Source: Candidatus Marinamargulisbacteria bacterium
GTDB taxonomy: Bacteria; Margulisbacteria; Marinamargulisbacteria; UBA817
Length of the DNA stretch: 64,000 nucleotides
Assembly: GCA_023262965.1 (NCBI GenBank)
Contig: JALQXX010000003.1
Location: 1-64,000, forward strand
Reading direction: 5' to 3'
Under the pieces are notes generated by a model that saw nothing but the letters and a program-made list of their open reading frames with translations, searched no databases and was not told the origin of the DNA. Shown one piece after another: positions 27,987 to 37,495 of this stretch (position 1 is the first letter of the stretch; every line of letters starts with the position of its first letter). The position numbers and the translations under genes were made by a program.

Positions 27987-28351
27987 CAACACTCAGTTAT
28001 AGCGTTGCGATTATTCTAATGACCATGGGACTATGGGCGATGTTATCCAAAAAAAATCTAATAAAAAAATTAATGGGCTTAGCTATATTCCAAACCGGGA
28101 TTATTTTATTTTTTATTTCAATGGGGGCTAAAGAAGGCGCGACAATTCCGATTTTGGATCATCATGGGTATGGCGGGATTTATTCGGATGATTATGCGAA
28201 TCCATTGACTCAGATTTTGATGTTAACAGCCATTGTTGTTGGCGTGGCTACCTTGGGGTTGGGATTGGCCTTAGCCCGAAAAATATACGCGCATTATGGC
28301 TCCTTTAACGAAGATGATATTTTGGCCAATTTACGGGAGCCCAATGAGTAG
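27983..28351 (+). CDS. mrpC: Mrp-type antiporter subunit C (NuoK-like)
   Basis: A 122-residue, three-helix protein homologous to NuoK. KKLMGLAIFQTGIILFFISMG and NPLTQILMLTAIVVGVATLGLGLALA are the typical helices. It starts at ATG 27983 after a GCAGGAGG ribosome-binding site, overlapping mrpB by four bases. Confidence 0.9.
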   Translation: MTTLSYSVAIILMTMGLWAMLSKKNLIKKLMGLAIFQTGIILFFISMGAKEGATIPILDHHGYGGIYSDDYANPLTQILMLTAIVVGVATLGLGLALARKIYAHYGSFNEDDILANLREPNE

Positions 28352-29816
28352 TCAGTGGGCATTTTTGGCCATGGGAATCCCCTTTTTTACGGCACTGATT
28401 ATGGGGTCGGTGGGGTATGCCGCACCACGATTTATGCGATGGATTGGCGCAACCGGAATAACGCTAGCGGTTTTTGCGTCAATTGGTTTATGGAGCACCG
28501 TATCTACAGACGAATATGTGTCGTATTTTTTTGGAGGGTGGTTGCCGCCTATCGGTATTGCTCTGGAAGTGGATCGTATTAGTGCACTCATGGTGCTGAT
28601 GGTCCATGGTGTTGCCGCCCTGGCATACATTTTTTCTTTAAAAGCCTTGCCAAACGAGCTCCCTGCATCCAAACATCCCGTGTATTATACCTTATATTTT
28701 CTGCTGATTTCGGGGTTTGTTGCTTTGGCCGTCACCGGGGATGTGTTTAATGTGTATGTCTTGTTTGAAGTGTGTGCTTTAAGTGGGTACGCGCTGTTGG
28801 CGATGGGCGGAAAAAAAGCCTATGTGCCGACCTTTAACTACGTATTGATGGGATCATTGGGGGCCTGTTTCTATTTGATTGGCGTTGGGTATTTGTTTAT
28901 TAAGACGGGCACACTCAATATGGCGCATTTAGCGGATGTGTTGCCCACTGTATTTTTTTCGCGGTCTATTTTAACGGCATTTATATTAATAACCGTGGGA
29001 TTATTTGTTAAAATGGCGCTATTTCCGTTTCATGGATGGATGCCCAATGTGTATACAAAGGCCCCGGTGTCCACATTATGTTTAATGGCTCCGTTGGGAA
29101 CAAAAATATGTGTGTACGTGTTGTTGCGGGTGGTAGGTTACGTGTTTTCGATGGAGTATATGACAAACATACTGGCGGTTCAGCCGATTATGATGACGTT
29201 GGCGACGCTAGCTATTGTCGTGGGGACACTATACGTGGTGTATCATCGGCATTTGACCCGAATTATTATGTTCATTATTGTTTCTGAGATTGGGTATATG
29301 GTGGGGGGTATTTTTCTGGGGCAAATGGATTCGGTTATTGGTGCCGTGTATCATATTGCGGCCGATGCGCTAATGACCGTTACCCTGGTCATGGTAGCGG
29401 GTGTTGTTCGGCATTGTTTGGGGGGAGATGCCATAGCAGATGTGGCCATGATGTTTCGACGATTGCCGACAACGGCCATCGCCTTTGTGATTGTGTGTTT
29501 ATCGGTTATAGGGGTCCCCCCAATGCCCGGGTTTTTCTCTAAATTTTTGCTCATTAAGGGAGCTTTCATGAGTGGTTATTATGGATTCGCAGTGGCTTTG
29601 CTAATCGCGTCATTAACCGCGGTCTTTTTGTTTTTTCGATTTTTTGAAGGGTACTTCTACATGAAAACCGACAATACAGCACCATCGGTGATTCAAGAGC
29701 CATGGGCGTATCGAATTCCGTTGGTGGTCGCGGCCATTGGGTTGGTGGGGTTTGGATTATCTTTTTCATATTGGTACGGGTTTATTAAGTTGGCATTGCC
29801 GTTGGGGTTAGCTTAG
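28344..29816 (+). CDS. mrpD: Mrp-type antiporter subunit D (NuoN/NuoM-like)
   Basis: A 490-residue proton-translocating antiporter-like subunit of the complex I NuoL/M/N family with about 14 helices. The conserved lysine-bearing helix region FVKMALFPFHGWMPNVYTKAP and the discontinuous-helix VIGVPPMPGFFSKFLLIKGA are visible. The start at ATG 28344 overlaps mrpC by eight bases. It is the first of three antiporter-type subunits in this operon. Confidence 0.9.
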   Translation: MSSQWAFLAMGIPFFTALIMGSVGYAAPRFMRWIGATGITLAVFASIGLWSTVSTDEYVSYFFGGWLPPIGIALEVDRISALMVLMVHGVAALAYIFSLKALPNELPASKHPVYYTLYFLLISGFVALAVTGDVFNVYVLFEVCALSGYALLAMGGKKAYVPTFNYVLMGSLGACFYLIGVGYLFIKTGTLNMAHLADVLPTVFFSRSILTAFILITVGLFVKMALFPFHGWMPNVYTKAPVSTLCLMAPLGTKICVYVLLRVVGYVFSMEYMTNILAVQPIMMTLATLAIVVGTLYVVYHRHLTRIIMFIIVSEIGYMVGGIFLGQMDSVIGAVYHIAADALMTVTLVMVAGVVRHCLGGDAIADVAMMFRRLPTTAIAFVIVCLSVIGVPPMPGFFSKFLLIKGAFMSGYYGFAVALLIASLTAVFLFFRFFEGYFYMKTDNTAPSVIQEPWAYRIPLVVAAIGLVGFGLSFSYWYGFIKLALPLGLA

Positions 29817-31255
29817 TGGGATTTGCAATTGCCTGTAGCATAATTATTCCGATGATTGGGGCCATGGGTATCTACGTCACCCGATCCAAACCAAATGGTC
29901 CGGCTATTAGCAGTGTGGTGGCCGCAATTGCCTTGGTGGCGTCTGTTATTCATTTAATGGCGTATGGGGCACGCGATGTCGTGGATGTGGTATCGTTTTT
30001 TCCGGGCATATCGGTATCGTTTTTTTGTGATCCATTAAGTCTTATTTTTGCGATGGTTGCATCCAGTTTATGGGGCATTACGGTTTTGTATTCGGTTGGC
30101 TATTTGAATGGTGCGCACGAAAAAAATCAACCGCGATTCTTTGCCTGTGTTGCCATTGCGTTGGGAGCTACCATGGGGGTTGCTTTTTCAGCGAATTTGT
30201 TGACCCTGTATATTTTCTACGAAATGCTATCGTTATCAACGTATGCACTGGTGGGGCATCACCAAAATGATGAGGCGCGGGTAGGGGCACGAAAATATCT
30301 GATTTATTTATTTGGTGGCTCGATTGGGTTGGCATTGCCCGCCATGATTGCCGTATATGCCTTAACGGGGACGTTATCATTTTCATATGCAGGTATTCTG
30401 CCAGAGGTAACCCCCTTCCCTGTTTTGGTTGTATTGATGATTATGTTTTTATATGGGTTTGCTAAAGCGGGGCTGATGCCTTTTCATGCATGGTTGCCGG
30501 GAGCCATGGTGGCGCCTACGCCAGTGAGCTCGTTATTGCATGCGGTAGCGGTTGTTAAAGTGGGGGTTTTTAGTATTGTTCGTGTAATAACCGGTATCTT
30601 TGGATACGATTTGATTAATCAGGTGAATTTATCGCAGGTTATTGTGTATATTGCGGCATTTACGGTTATTGTGGCGTCACTTATGGCCCTGTATCAAGAT
30701 AGCTTAAAACGGCGATTGGCATTTTCCACCATTGGACAGCTGGCTTATATTATTATGGGCGTTGGCTTGGCCACTCCGATGGCATTTGTTGGTGGGGTTT
30801 TACATATTGTCATGCATGCCTTTGGTAAAATCACCCTGTTTTTCTGTGCCGGGGCCATTTATGTTGCGACTAAAAAGAAATACGTATCTCAATTGGATGG
30901 GATTGGCCGGCAAATGCCCTGGACAATGGGCGCTTTTTTTATTGGTTCTTTGAGCGTTATAGGGCTACCGCCTACGGGTGGATTTATTAGCAAATGGTTT
31001 ATGGTAAATGGGGCATTGGAGGCGGGTTTTCCAGTTATTTTTACTGTTTATTTAATAAGTTCTTTTTTAAATGCCTGTTATTTTTTACCTATTGTGTATC
31101 GGGCATTCTTTAAGAATCCCGCGACAATGGATGATGTGGCTGAACGACCTTTATTATGTGTGGTTCCACCGGTGATTACAGCGGCAATGTCGGTGGTGCT
31201 TTTTGTGGGGGCCCCATTCATTATTCGACTCATTCAAGGAATTTATTATGGGTAA
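29816..31255 (+). CDS. Second Mrp-type antiporter subunit D-like protein
   Basis: A 479-residue proton_antipo_M family membrane protein. Key features are the FYEMLSLSTYALVGHH helix, GFAKAGLMPFHAWLPGAMVAPTPVSSLLHA and VIGLPPTGGFISKWFMVNGAL. It starts at a GTG overlapping the stop of mrpD by one base. Loci with several D-type subunits are known in Mrp/Mbh-like systems; which partner each pairs with cannot be told. Confidence 0.88.
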   Translation: MGFAIACSIIIPMIGAMGIYVTRSKPNGPAISSVVAAIALVASVIHLMAYGARDVVDVVSFFPGISVSFFCDPLSLIFAMVASSLWGITVLYSVGYLNGAHEKNQPRFFACVAIALGATMGVAFSANLLTLYIFYEMLSLSTYALVGHHQNDEARVGARKYLIYLFGGSIGLALPAMIAVYALTGTLSFSYAGILPEVTPFPVLVVLMIMFLYGFAKAGLMPFHAWLPGAMVAPTPVSSLLHAVAVVKVGVFSIVRVITGIFGYDLINQVNLSQVIVYIAAFTVIVASLMALYQDSLKRRLAFSTIGQLAYIIMGVGLATPMAFVGGVLHIVMHAFGKITLFFCAGAIYVATKKKYVSQLDGIGRQMPWTMGAFFIGSLSVIGLPPTGGFISKWFMVNGALEAGFPVIFTVYLISSFLNACYFLPIVYRAFFKNPATMDDVAERPLLCVVPPVITAAMSVVLFVGAPFIIRLIQGIYYG

Positions 31256-31484
31256 ATTGTTCAAAAAAATACTGATAATGGTAGCGGTTCTTGTGTTTAG
31301 TTTAGATGGACTCATGGTGCACCGACATTCACATTTTGCCGAATCAGGGGTGTATTCAATGGATGCATTTCCGGTATTTTATGGTGTCTTGGCTATCGTT
31401 GTATCGTTTGTAACATGGGGCCTGTCTCGGGCCATTGGCCGAGTGATTCGTCAAAAGGAGACATATTATGACCACGATTTTTAA
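31248..31484 (+). CDS. Small membrane protein of the Mrp operon
   Basis: A 78-residue protein with an N-terminal hydrophobic helix (about residues 6-22) and a second helix near residues 43-62 (FYGVLAIVVSFVTWGLSRAIG), separated by a His-rich loop (HRHSHF). It overlaps the genes on both sides (8 and 17 bases) and is therefore part of the operon. No family recognised; an accessory antiporter subunit is a reasonable inference. Confidence 0.65.
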   Translation: MGKLFKKILIMVAVLVFSLDGLMVHRHSHFAESGVYSMDAFPVFYGVLAIVVSFVTWGLSRAIGRVIRQKETYYDHDF

Positions 31485-33270
31485 TGTTCCACCAGGCGTG
31501 TGGCTCCTTATTGGGGCAATATTTACGGCAGTGTTTGCCAAAAAACGATGGGCCGGTGTGTTACCTATTATTGCGGCCGCATTGGGTTTGGTGACGGTTA
31601 TGGGGCTTAACGAATCATCACATCTCTCCCTCTCCTTTTTATTGACCCGTATAAATATGATACAGGTTGATGCATTGAGCCAGGTATTTGGGTATGTATT
31701 ATCGGGAATTGTTGTTGTGGCATTTGTGTTTGGTTGTGCACAATTGCGGGAGTATATAACCGCTTTGGTGTATGTGGGGGCGGCGTTGGTGGTTGTGTAC
31801 ACCGACAGCATGGTTATGATGTATGTTTTTTGGGAAATTATGGCCGTGTCTTCAGCCTTTTTAATTGCATTTAGTGGTGTAAAAAATGCCCATCAGGCGG
31901 CATTGCGATACACCATTGTTCATTTAGTTGGTGGTCTGATTTTATTGGCTGGCATTTTGCTCCACTATCAGGCAACGGGGTCCTTGGCCATGCAGGCATT
32001 ATCGCCATCAGGCGTTGCCTTTTATTTGGTTATGGCGGGTGTTTTAGTGAATGCGGCGGCGTTTCCGTTTTCGGCCTGGCTGTCGGATGCGTATCCCGAA
32101 TCAACCGCAATGGGTGGGGTGATCTTGAGTTCCGTGACAACCAAAACGGCGTTGTATGTACTCATTCGATTGTTTTTGGGAACCCATGTACTCATTACCA
32201 TTGGGGTGATTACGGCTGTATTGGCGGTATGGTACGGATTTCAAGAAAATAATATGCGGCGCGTATTGGCATTTGGTGTGATTAATCAAATGGGGTTTAA
32301 GTTAGTAGGGGTGGGTTTAGGAACGCCTCTCGCATTAGCTGGGGTATTGGCTCATACGGTATGTGGGGTGATTTATAATGCCATATTATGGATGGTGGCA
32401 GGGCTTATTATTCACCGTACGTCGGTGACGCGATTATCGGATATGCCCACGGTTGTTATTCAATCCAGAGGCCTGTTGATTGCGGCAATTGTAGGGGGAT
32501 TATCGATTGCCGCTTTTCCATTTACGGGTGGTTTTGTATCTAAATCGCTTATTTTATTAGCGATTGAAAAACAGCATTTATTTGGCCCATGGATACTGTT
32601 AGAAATGGCGTCGGTAGGGGCTATTTTTTTTGTTACGTGTCGCTGGTTGTATGGGGTCTTTTTTGCGCCACGTTCACCAGGGGCGTCCGTTATTACCATT
32701 CCTTTAAAAGCACATGTTCGACCGTATATAGCGATGGGAATTTTGGGAATGCTGAGTATTGGATTGGGAGTGTTTCCATCTGTTATGTACAGTGTATTTC
32801 CCAACTATGCAGTGTTTGGGCTTTATATTGATCAAACATGGTCAACTATTTATACGAACCTACCCGTGGTTATGGCATCGTTGACAAAAATTTTAGGGGC
32901 TGTAGTGGTGTTTATTATGGTAAAGCCGTCATTTGTTCCGGGGGTCTTGTTGGATACCGCTTGGTTGTATCGGCGCTCTCTCCGCGTAATAACGGGTGTG
33001 TTTATTGTATTTTTAGATGCGGTTTATGCCATGGTTAATCGCATAACGATGGCGGGTATTCAAGGTCTTTGTTACATATATACACACTCGCTGGCGTTGG
33101 GTATGTATCTTTTATCGATACCCTATTTACGTATTAGTGGGGTTTCCATTAATCAGCGTGCCCTATTGGATCGATATTCGGTCATTGCTCGCGTGAATGG
33201 ACTCCCTATTATTGCCTCGGCACTGGGGGTTATTTTGATGGTTGTATTTTTGCTTGTAACACAATCATAG
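31468..33270 (+). CDS. Third antiporter-type subunit (NuoL/MrpA-like)
   Basis: A 600-residue proton_antipo_M protein with about 15 or more helices, including the WEIMAVSSAFLIAFSG segment, the lysine region with NAAAFPFSAWLSDAYPESTAMGGV, and SIAAFPFTGGFVSKSLI. It lacks the DUF4040 module seen in true full-length MrpA, which is instead fused to MrpB in this operon. A long C-terminal extension carries extra hydrophobic segments. It ends the operon; 110 bp separate it from the next gene. Confidence 0.87.
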   Translation: MTTIFNVPPGVWLLIGAIFTAVFAKKRWAGVLPIIAAALGLVTVMGLNESSHLSLSFLLTRINMIQVDALSQVFGYVLSGIVVVAFVFGCAQLREYITALVYVGAALVVVYTDSMVMMYVFWEIMAVSSAFLIAFSGVKNAHQAALRYTIVHLVGGLILLAGILLHYQATGSLAMQALSPSGVAFYLVMAGVLVNAAAFPFSAWLSDAYPESTAMGGVILSSVTTKTALYVLIRLFLGTHVLITIGVITAVLAVWYGFQENNMRRVLAFGVINQMGFKLVGVGLGTPLALAGVLAHTVCGVIYNAILWMVAGLIIHRTSVTRLSDMPTVVIQSRGLLIAAIVGGLSIAAFPFTGGFVSKSLILLAIEKQHLFGPWILLEMASVGAIFFVTCRWLYGVFFAPRSPGASVITIPLKAHVRPYIAMGILGMLSIGLGVFPSVMYSVFPNYAVFGLYIDQTWSTIYTNLPVVMASLTKILGAVVVFIMVKPSFVPGVLLDTAWLYRRSLRVITGVFIVFLDAVYAMVNRITMAGIQGLCYIYTHSLALGMYLLSIPYLRISGVSINQRALLDRYSVIARVNGLPIIASALGVILMVVFLLVTQS

Positions 33271-33347
33271 TCGTCCGTGTGACGCTATGCAATCAATAAT
33301 CTGTAGCATCTTTTATTAATGACGTTATATAAAAACTGGAAAATGAG

Positions 33348-33376
33348 TTGACTCTATCGAGACGTTGTGGCATAGT
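33348..33376 (+). promoter_or_regulatory. Predicted promoter of the zinc-ribbon/HTH gene
   Basis: TTGACT (33348-33353), 17-base spacer, CATAGT (33371-33376), with TATAAA also overlapping at 33376-33381. The ATG at 33383 is seven bases past CATAGT, giving a leaderless message. Confidence 0.5.
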
Positions 33377-33382
33377 ATAAAT

Positions 33383-33697
33383 ATGGAGAAAATAATATGT
33401 TGCAGTACAAATAAACTATATAGTCATGGGACGTATATTCGTTCATCGGATTTGCAAGTTATTAAACGGTTTAAGTGCCCCACGTGTAAACGAACATTTT
33501 CGCGATTGGCATCTCCGATGGAGCTTCCCGGTAAACGGATTAATATGACCCAAAAGATCAATAGTTTGTTGAAGAAGGGCTTAAGTACGCGTGAAATTGC
33601 AACAATGTTGCACATTACCACAACAATGGTGTCTCGTAAACGCACGTTGTTTAAAAAAATGATGGATCAACAAACAACCCCAGGGGCAGCCAACTAA
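33383..33697 (+). CDS. Zinc-ribbon plus helix-turn-helix protein, transposase-N-terminus-like
   Basis: A 104-residue protein. Residues 1 to about 40 hold Cys pairs (IICC and FKCPTCKRTFS) like the zinc finger at the N-terminus of IS1- or IS1595-type transposases. Residues 52-90 are a helix-turn-helix (INSLLKKGLSTREIATMLHITTTMVSRK). There is no catalytic DDE part and no terminal repeats, so it reads as a stand-alone DNA-binding protein, perhaps a domesticated transposase fragment. Between the Mrp operon and the respiratory operon it could regulate either; that is inference. Confidence 0.6.
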   Translation: MEKIICCSTNKLYSHGTYIRSSDLQVIKRFKCPTCKRTFSRLASPMELPGKRINMTQKINSLLKKGLSTREIATMLHITTTMVSRKRTLFKKMMDQQTTPGAAN

Positions 33698-33753
33698 AAT
33701 CAATAACTTCATATTTGAATTGTTTTTATACGGCCTATTTTTTGTAAAAATGC

Positions 33754-33777
33754 CCGTTTAGGTATCATTCTAAACGG
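33754..33777 (-). terminator. Predicted terminator of the respiratory operon
   Basis: Perfect 8-bp stem CCGTTTAG/CTAAACGG with an 8-base loop. Read on the minus strand it is followed by GCATTTTTAC, so it would act on transcripts leaving tatA. Confidence 0.6.
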
Positions 33778-33785
33778 TATAACCA

Positions 33786-33953
33786 TTACTTTTTAGGGGG
33801 GTCGTTTGATTTCGATGAATCCGATTCGTCTAATCCTTTTTGAAACTCTTTTCGCGCTTCACCCAGGGACTTGGCAAATTTGGGGATGGATTTGGCGCCA
33901 AAAAGGACCAAAACAATTAAGCCAATAACAATTAATTCAGTACTACCAATCAT
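33786..33953 (-). CDS. tatA: Sec-independent translocase protein TatA
   Basis: A 55-residue gene, easily missed for its size. It reads MIGSTELIVIGLIVLVLFGA and then a KSIPKFAKSLGEARKEFQKGL amphipathic helix: the membrane helix, FG hinge and amphipathic helix of TatA/TatE. It is the last gene of the respiratory operon, two bases after ctaF. Its presence fits the twin-arginine signal of ActB in the same operon. tatC is not in this window. Confidence 0.9.
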   Translation of the reverse strand: MIGSTELIVIGLIVLVLFGAKSIPKFAKSLGEARKEFQKGLDESDSSKSNDPPKK

Positions 33954-33955
33954 AA

Positions 33956-34318
33956 TTAATGAGGGGCTCCGGATGAATCCATAGGGGTAACAGTAACTGG
34001 CGATTTATAGTTGTAGGGACGCTCAACTATATCTGTAATGGCGCCACGGCCTTCAATATCAATAAACGTAAACAAGAAGAATAATACAATAGCCATGACC
34101 GCCCCAAATACAAAAATTAAATTAGCACGCTCCCAACGCAATCCCATAAAAAAAGCGCCGACCAATCCAGCCTTAATTAGGGCGATTAAAATGGCCACCG
34201 GTGTGTGCAAGACGCCTAAATCAATACGCGAAACAGCCACCGTAATAACGGTTAAAATAATCAAGGCTACAAACGTTCCTTGATAATATATTTTGGGAAT
34301 AACTACATGATTTGCCAT
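33956..34318 (-). CDS. ctaF: Cytochrome c oxidase subunit IV
   Basis: A 120-residue membrane protein with three helices, of the prokaryotic subunit IV family of heme-copper oxidases. The segment PVAILIALIKAGLVGAFFMG is characteristic. It likely stabilises the oxidase and has no redox centre. It lies 11 bases after ctaE, at the end of the cta block. Confidence 0.87.
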   Translation of the reverse strand: MANHVVIPKIYYQGTFVALIILTVITVAVSRIDLGVLHTPVAILIALIKAGLVGAFFMGLRWERANLIFVFGAVMAIVLFFLFTFIDIEGRGAITDIVERPYNYKSPVTVTPMDSSGAPH

Positions 34319-34329
34319 TTAAATATACC

Positions 34330-34956
34330 TCACAATAAATAGAGTAGCGGAAATAAAAAAATCCATACAATGTCGACCAAATGCCAATATAATCCAACCA
34401 TTTCAATTGGCGTGAAGTAATCGCTATTAACGGTATTTTTAGCCACACGAGCCATTATCCAAACAATTAATCCAATACCAATCAAAACATGCAATGCGTG
34501 CAATCCTGTAATTGTAAAATACAATCCAAAAAATATATGCAATGTATCGAAAGGGCCCTCGGCATTAAAGTACATACCTGGGTAGTATCCATGCGCAAAT
34601 TTGGCTTGGTATTCAAACGATTTAATAACCAAAAAACAGGTGGCCAGTGCAACCGTTGCCCCCAAATTAATCAGTGTTTTTTTGCGATTACCATGTTGGG
34701 TGTGATACACGCCCATGACCATTGTAAAACTACTAATGATTAAAAAAATGGTATTAATAAATCCCAGCTTCCAATCCAATAGAGAACTGGCGTAATGAAA
34801 CATCTCCGGATTGTAAAAACGATAAACCGCATACGCTACAAAAAGACCACTAAAAAACAATACTTCTTGTGCAATAAATGCCCACATACCAACCTTGCAG
34901 GCATTAAATTCTTGAGCTTCGCTGGCGAAATAATGCGGTAATGCACGTTTACTCAT
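34330..34956 (-). CDS. ctaE: Cytochrome c oxidase subunit III
   Basis: Integral membrane subunit without redox centres, 208 residues and about five helices. The [23 protein letters not shown] and [18 protein letters not shown] segments are diagnostic (WHLVD near the C-terminus). The ATG at 34956 overlaps ctaD by eight bases; the longer reading upstream is ctaD sequence in another frame. Confidence 0.94.
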   Translation of the reverse strand: MSKRALPHYFASEAQEFNACKVGMWAFIAQEVLFFSGLFVAYAVYRFYNPEMFHYASSLLDWKLGFINTIFLIISSFTMVMGVYHTQHGNRKKTLINLGATVALATCFLVIKSFEYQAKFAHGYYPGMYFNAEGPFDTLHIFFGLYFTITGLHALHVLIGIGLIVWIMARVAKNTVNSDYFTPIEMVGLYWHLVDIVWIFLFPLLYLL

Positions 34957-36529
34957 GAGATGACGCCTTATAATCATAGGGAGGACTTGTAACAACCGGG
35001 GTTTTTGAGAATGCATGATATTGTGGAGGGGAGTCGGTTAACCATTCAAGTGTCAATGCGCCCCAGGGATTTTTATCGGCTTTTTTACCACTGCGAAGGG
35101 ACTTAACCAAATAAATAAGCATCACAATAAAACCAATAGCAATAATCCATGACCCAACGGTTGATATCTGATGATATATCGCAAACTCATCCACGTAATT
35201 ATAGTAACGACGTGGCATACCTTTTGATCCCATAATAAACTGAACAAAAAAGGTCATATTAAACCCAATAAATATTAACCAAAACGCCCATTTTGCTAAG
35301 TATTCAGAATACATTTTTCCAAACATTTTTGGCCACCAATAATGCAACCCACCCAAAAAAGCGTATAACGTACCACCAAACATAACATAATGAAAATGGG
35401 CCACCACAAAATAGGTGTCATGCAAATGAATATTGGTTGACAATGTACCCAAGAAAATACCTGTAAACCCACCAATCACAAATAAAAACAAGAAGCCTAG
35501 AAAATATAAAAAAGGTGTTTCAAACGATATCGACCCTTTATACAAGGTAGCAATCCAATTAAATATTTTAACCCCAGATGGAATGGCAACCAAAAACGTT
35601 AATATAGAAAATAACGTGGCCGCCAACTCGGATTCGGACGTATACATATGATGTCCCCACACCAAAAACGAAATAACAGCAATAGCAATACTCGACATCG
35701 CGATAGCTTTGTAACCAAATATATTTTTTCTAGAAAATGTGGTTACCAGCTCACTGATAACACCCATGGCAGGCAGAATCATGATGTAAACTGCTGGATG
35801 GGAATAAAACCAAAAGAAATGTTGAAACAAAACGGGATCGCCACCAATGGCAGGATCAAATATACCAATGCCCCACATACGTTCAAGAATTAATAAAACC
35901 AATGTGATGGCTAAAACAGGGGTTGCTAAAATTTGAATGATCGATGTGGCATATAGTGACCATGCAAATAAAGGCATACGAAACCATGTCATTCCTGGTG
36001 CGCGTAAGTAATGAATGGTTGCAATAAAATTAACCCCTGTTAAAATCGAAGAGAATCCCAAAATAAATGCCCCGACAACCATTGTAACAACAGCGGTATC
36101 GGTTGTTGTTGAGTACGGTGTGTAAAATGTCCAACCCGTATCGATACCCCCCATAAAAATACTGAGAATACACACCAATGCACCCAAAATATATACATGA
36201 AAACTGGCCAGATTCAGCTTAGGAAACGCGACGTCATTGGCACCAAGCTGTAAGGGCAATATAAAATTACCAAGTGTTGCTGGAATCGATGGAATGATAA
36301 ATAAAAATACCATAATAGCCCCATGCAATGTAAAGGATTGATTATATTGCTTGGCAGTTAGTATTAATTGATCGGGAGTGAATAGCTCCAATCGAACCAA
36401 TAACGCGGCAAACCCACCGACAGCAAACGCGCCAAAAACGGAAAATAAATACATGATACCAATGCGCTTATGGTCTTTTGTAAATAACCAACTCAGGAGG
36501 CCTTTTTTTTCAGTAATGTAATTTTTCAT
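34949..36529 (-). CDS. ctaD: Cytochrome c oxidase subunit I (caa3-type, A2-like)
   Basis: Catalytic heme-copper subunit of the terminal oxidase, 526 residues. Heme and CuB ligands are visible in [29 protein letters not shown] and [11 protein letters not shown]. The proton-channel Glu of the usual HPEVY is Ala, with Tyr-Ser just before it (YSHPAVY), the pattern of A2-type oxidases such as those of Thermus and Rhodothermus. The ATG at 36529 overlaps the ctaC stop by one base (TGATG). Confidence 0.96.
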   Translation of the reverse strand: MKNYITEKKGLLSWLFTKDHKRIGIMYLFSVFGAFAVGGFAALLVRLELFTPDQLILTAKQYNQSFTLHGAIMVFLFIIPSIPATLGNFILPLQLGANDVAFPKLNLASFHVYILGALVCILSIFMGGIDTGWTFYTPYSTTTDTAVVTMVVGAFILGFSSILTGVNFIATIHYLRAPGMTWFRMPLFAWSLYATSIIQILATPVLAITLVLLILERMWGIGIFDPAIGGDPVLFQHFFWFYSHPAVYIMILPAMGVISELVTTFSRKNIFGYKAIAMSSIAIAVISFLVWGHHMYTSESELAATLFSILTFLVAIPSGVKIFNWIATLYKGSISFETPFLYFLGFLFLFVIGGFTGIFLGTLSTNIHLHDTYFVVAHFHYVMFGGTLYAFLGGLHYWWPKMFGKMYSEYLAKWAFWLIFIGFNMTFFVQFIMGSKGMPRRYYNYVDEFAIYHQISTVGSWIIAIGFIVMLIYLVKSLRSGKKADKNPWGALTLEWLTDSPPQYHAFSKTPVVTSPPYDYKASSHE

Positions 36530-37491
36530 CAATCAGATAACTCCTTTATGTATTCAATAATAGCTGTAATTTCTTGATCAACCAATAGCCCCTGATAAGA
36601 GGGCATTACCGGTTGATATCCTGTAACAATATGTGCTTGCGGATAATTAATAGATTCAATTAAATAGGCTTCATCGGCAATACGTTCACTGCCATCTGTA
36701 AATACGCGGTTGGCGTTGTATAGATTTTTCCATGTCGGGCCCACCATGGGGGATCCATCAATGGAGTGACAGGCGACACATCCTTTTTTTGTGTACAATT
36801 GCTTTCCTGCCTCACTTAATGGAATCGAGTCATCAAAATCAACCGCTTTCAAAAATGCGTAATAATCATCATTCGACATAACTTTTAGAGTTGCCAACAT
36901 GTTGGAATGTTTGTCACCACAATACTCGGTACAAAATATACGGAAGTTGCCAATTTTTGCAGGCTCGATGGTTAAGACAGTATAACGGTTTGGAATAACA
37001 TCGCGTTTAATGCGTAGATTGGGCAAATAAAAACTATGTAAAACATCGGTGCTACTCAATATCAACTTAACGGGTGTGTTGACGGGCACAACCAAATCAC
37101 CAATGGTTTTTTTGCCATTGGGATAAGTAAATTCCCAAAACCATTTTTTCCCGGAAACATAAATGGTGGTTGCATTGGGTGGGATGCTTCGCATTAACAT
37201 ATACTGCTTAAATCCGAGCCAAAAAATAAAAAGAACCAATAGGGTTGGAACGACTGTCCAAATAATTTCCAAGGGGATGTTATGTGTTATTTGTTTTTCA
37301 GCCAGTTGATCGGATGACTTTCGTTTACTAGTAATTAAAAACCAAGCACTAACACCGATCAATCCCACCATAAAAATTACGGACAGCCATAATATAAAAT
37401 AAAACAGTGTATCAAATTCACCCAATGTAGCTGAAATGTTACTTGGTAAAAAAAACGTTCCTTTTTCTGTTAAATTCTGAATAATCTCCAT
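36529..37491 (-). CDS. ctaC: Cytochrome c oxidase subunit II with fused cytochrome c
   Basis: 320 residues. Two N-terminal helices are followed by the cupredoxin domain with the CuA ligands (His in [21 protein letters not shown] gives Cys, Glu, Cys, His, Met). A C-terminal cytochrome c domain has CVACH (about residue 240 on) and a candidate distal Met in PVMPSYQG. The fused heme makes this a caa3-type enzyme, which can take electrons directly from complex III. No clear lipobox is seen at the N-terminus. Confidence 0.95.
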   Translation of the reverse strand: MEIIQNLTEKGTFFLPSNISATLGEFDTLFYFILWLSVIFMVGLIGVSAWFLITSKRKSSDQLAEKQITHNIPLEIIWTVVPTLLVLFIFWLGFKQYMLMRSIPPNATTIYVSGKKWFWEFTYPNGKKTIGDLVVPVNTPVKLILSSTDVLHSFYLPNLRIKRDVIPNRYTVLTIEPAKIGNFRIFCTEYCGDKHSNMLATLKVMSNDDYYAFLKAVDFDDSIPLSEAGKQLYTKKGCVACHSIDGSPMVGPTWKNLYNANRVFTDGSERIADEAYLIESINYPQAHIVTGYQPVMPSYQGLLVDQEITAIIEYIKELSD

Positions 37492-37495
37492 AGTA

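Noticed and set aside
33271-33785. Insertion sequence around the zinc-ribbon gene
   Set aside because: No catalytic transposase part, no terminal inverted repeats or target duplications; the nearby hairpin at 33754-33777 fits a terminator.
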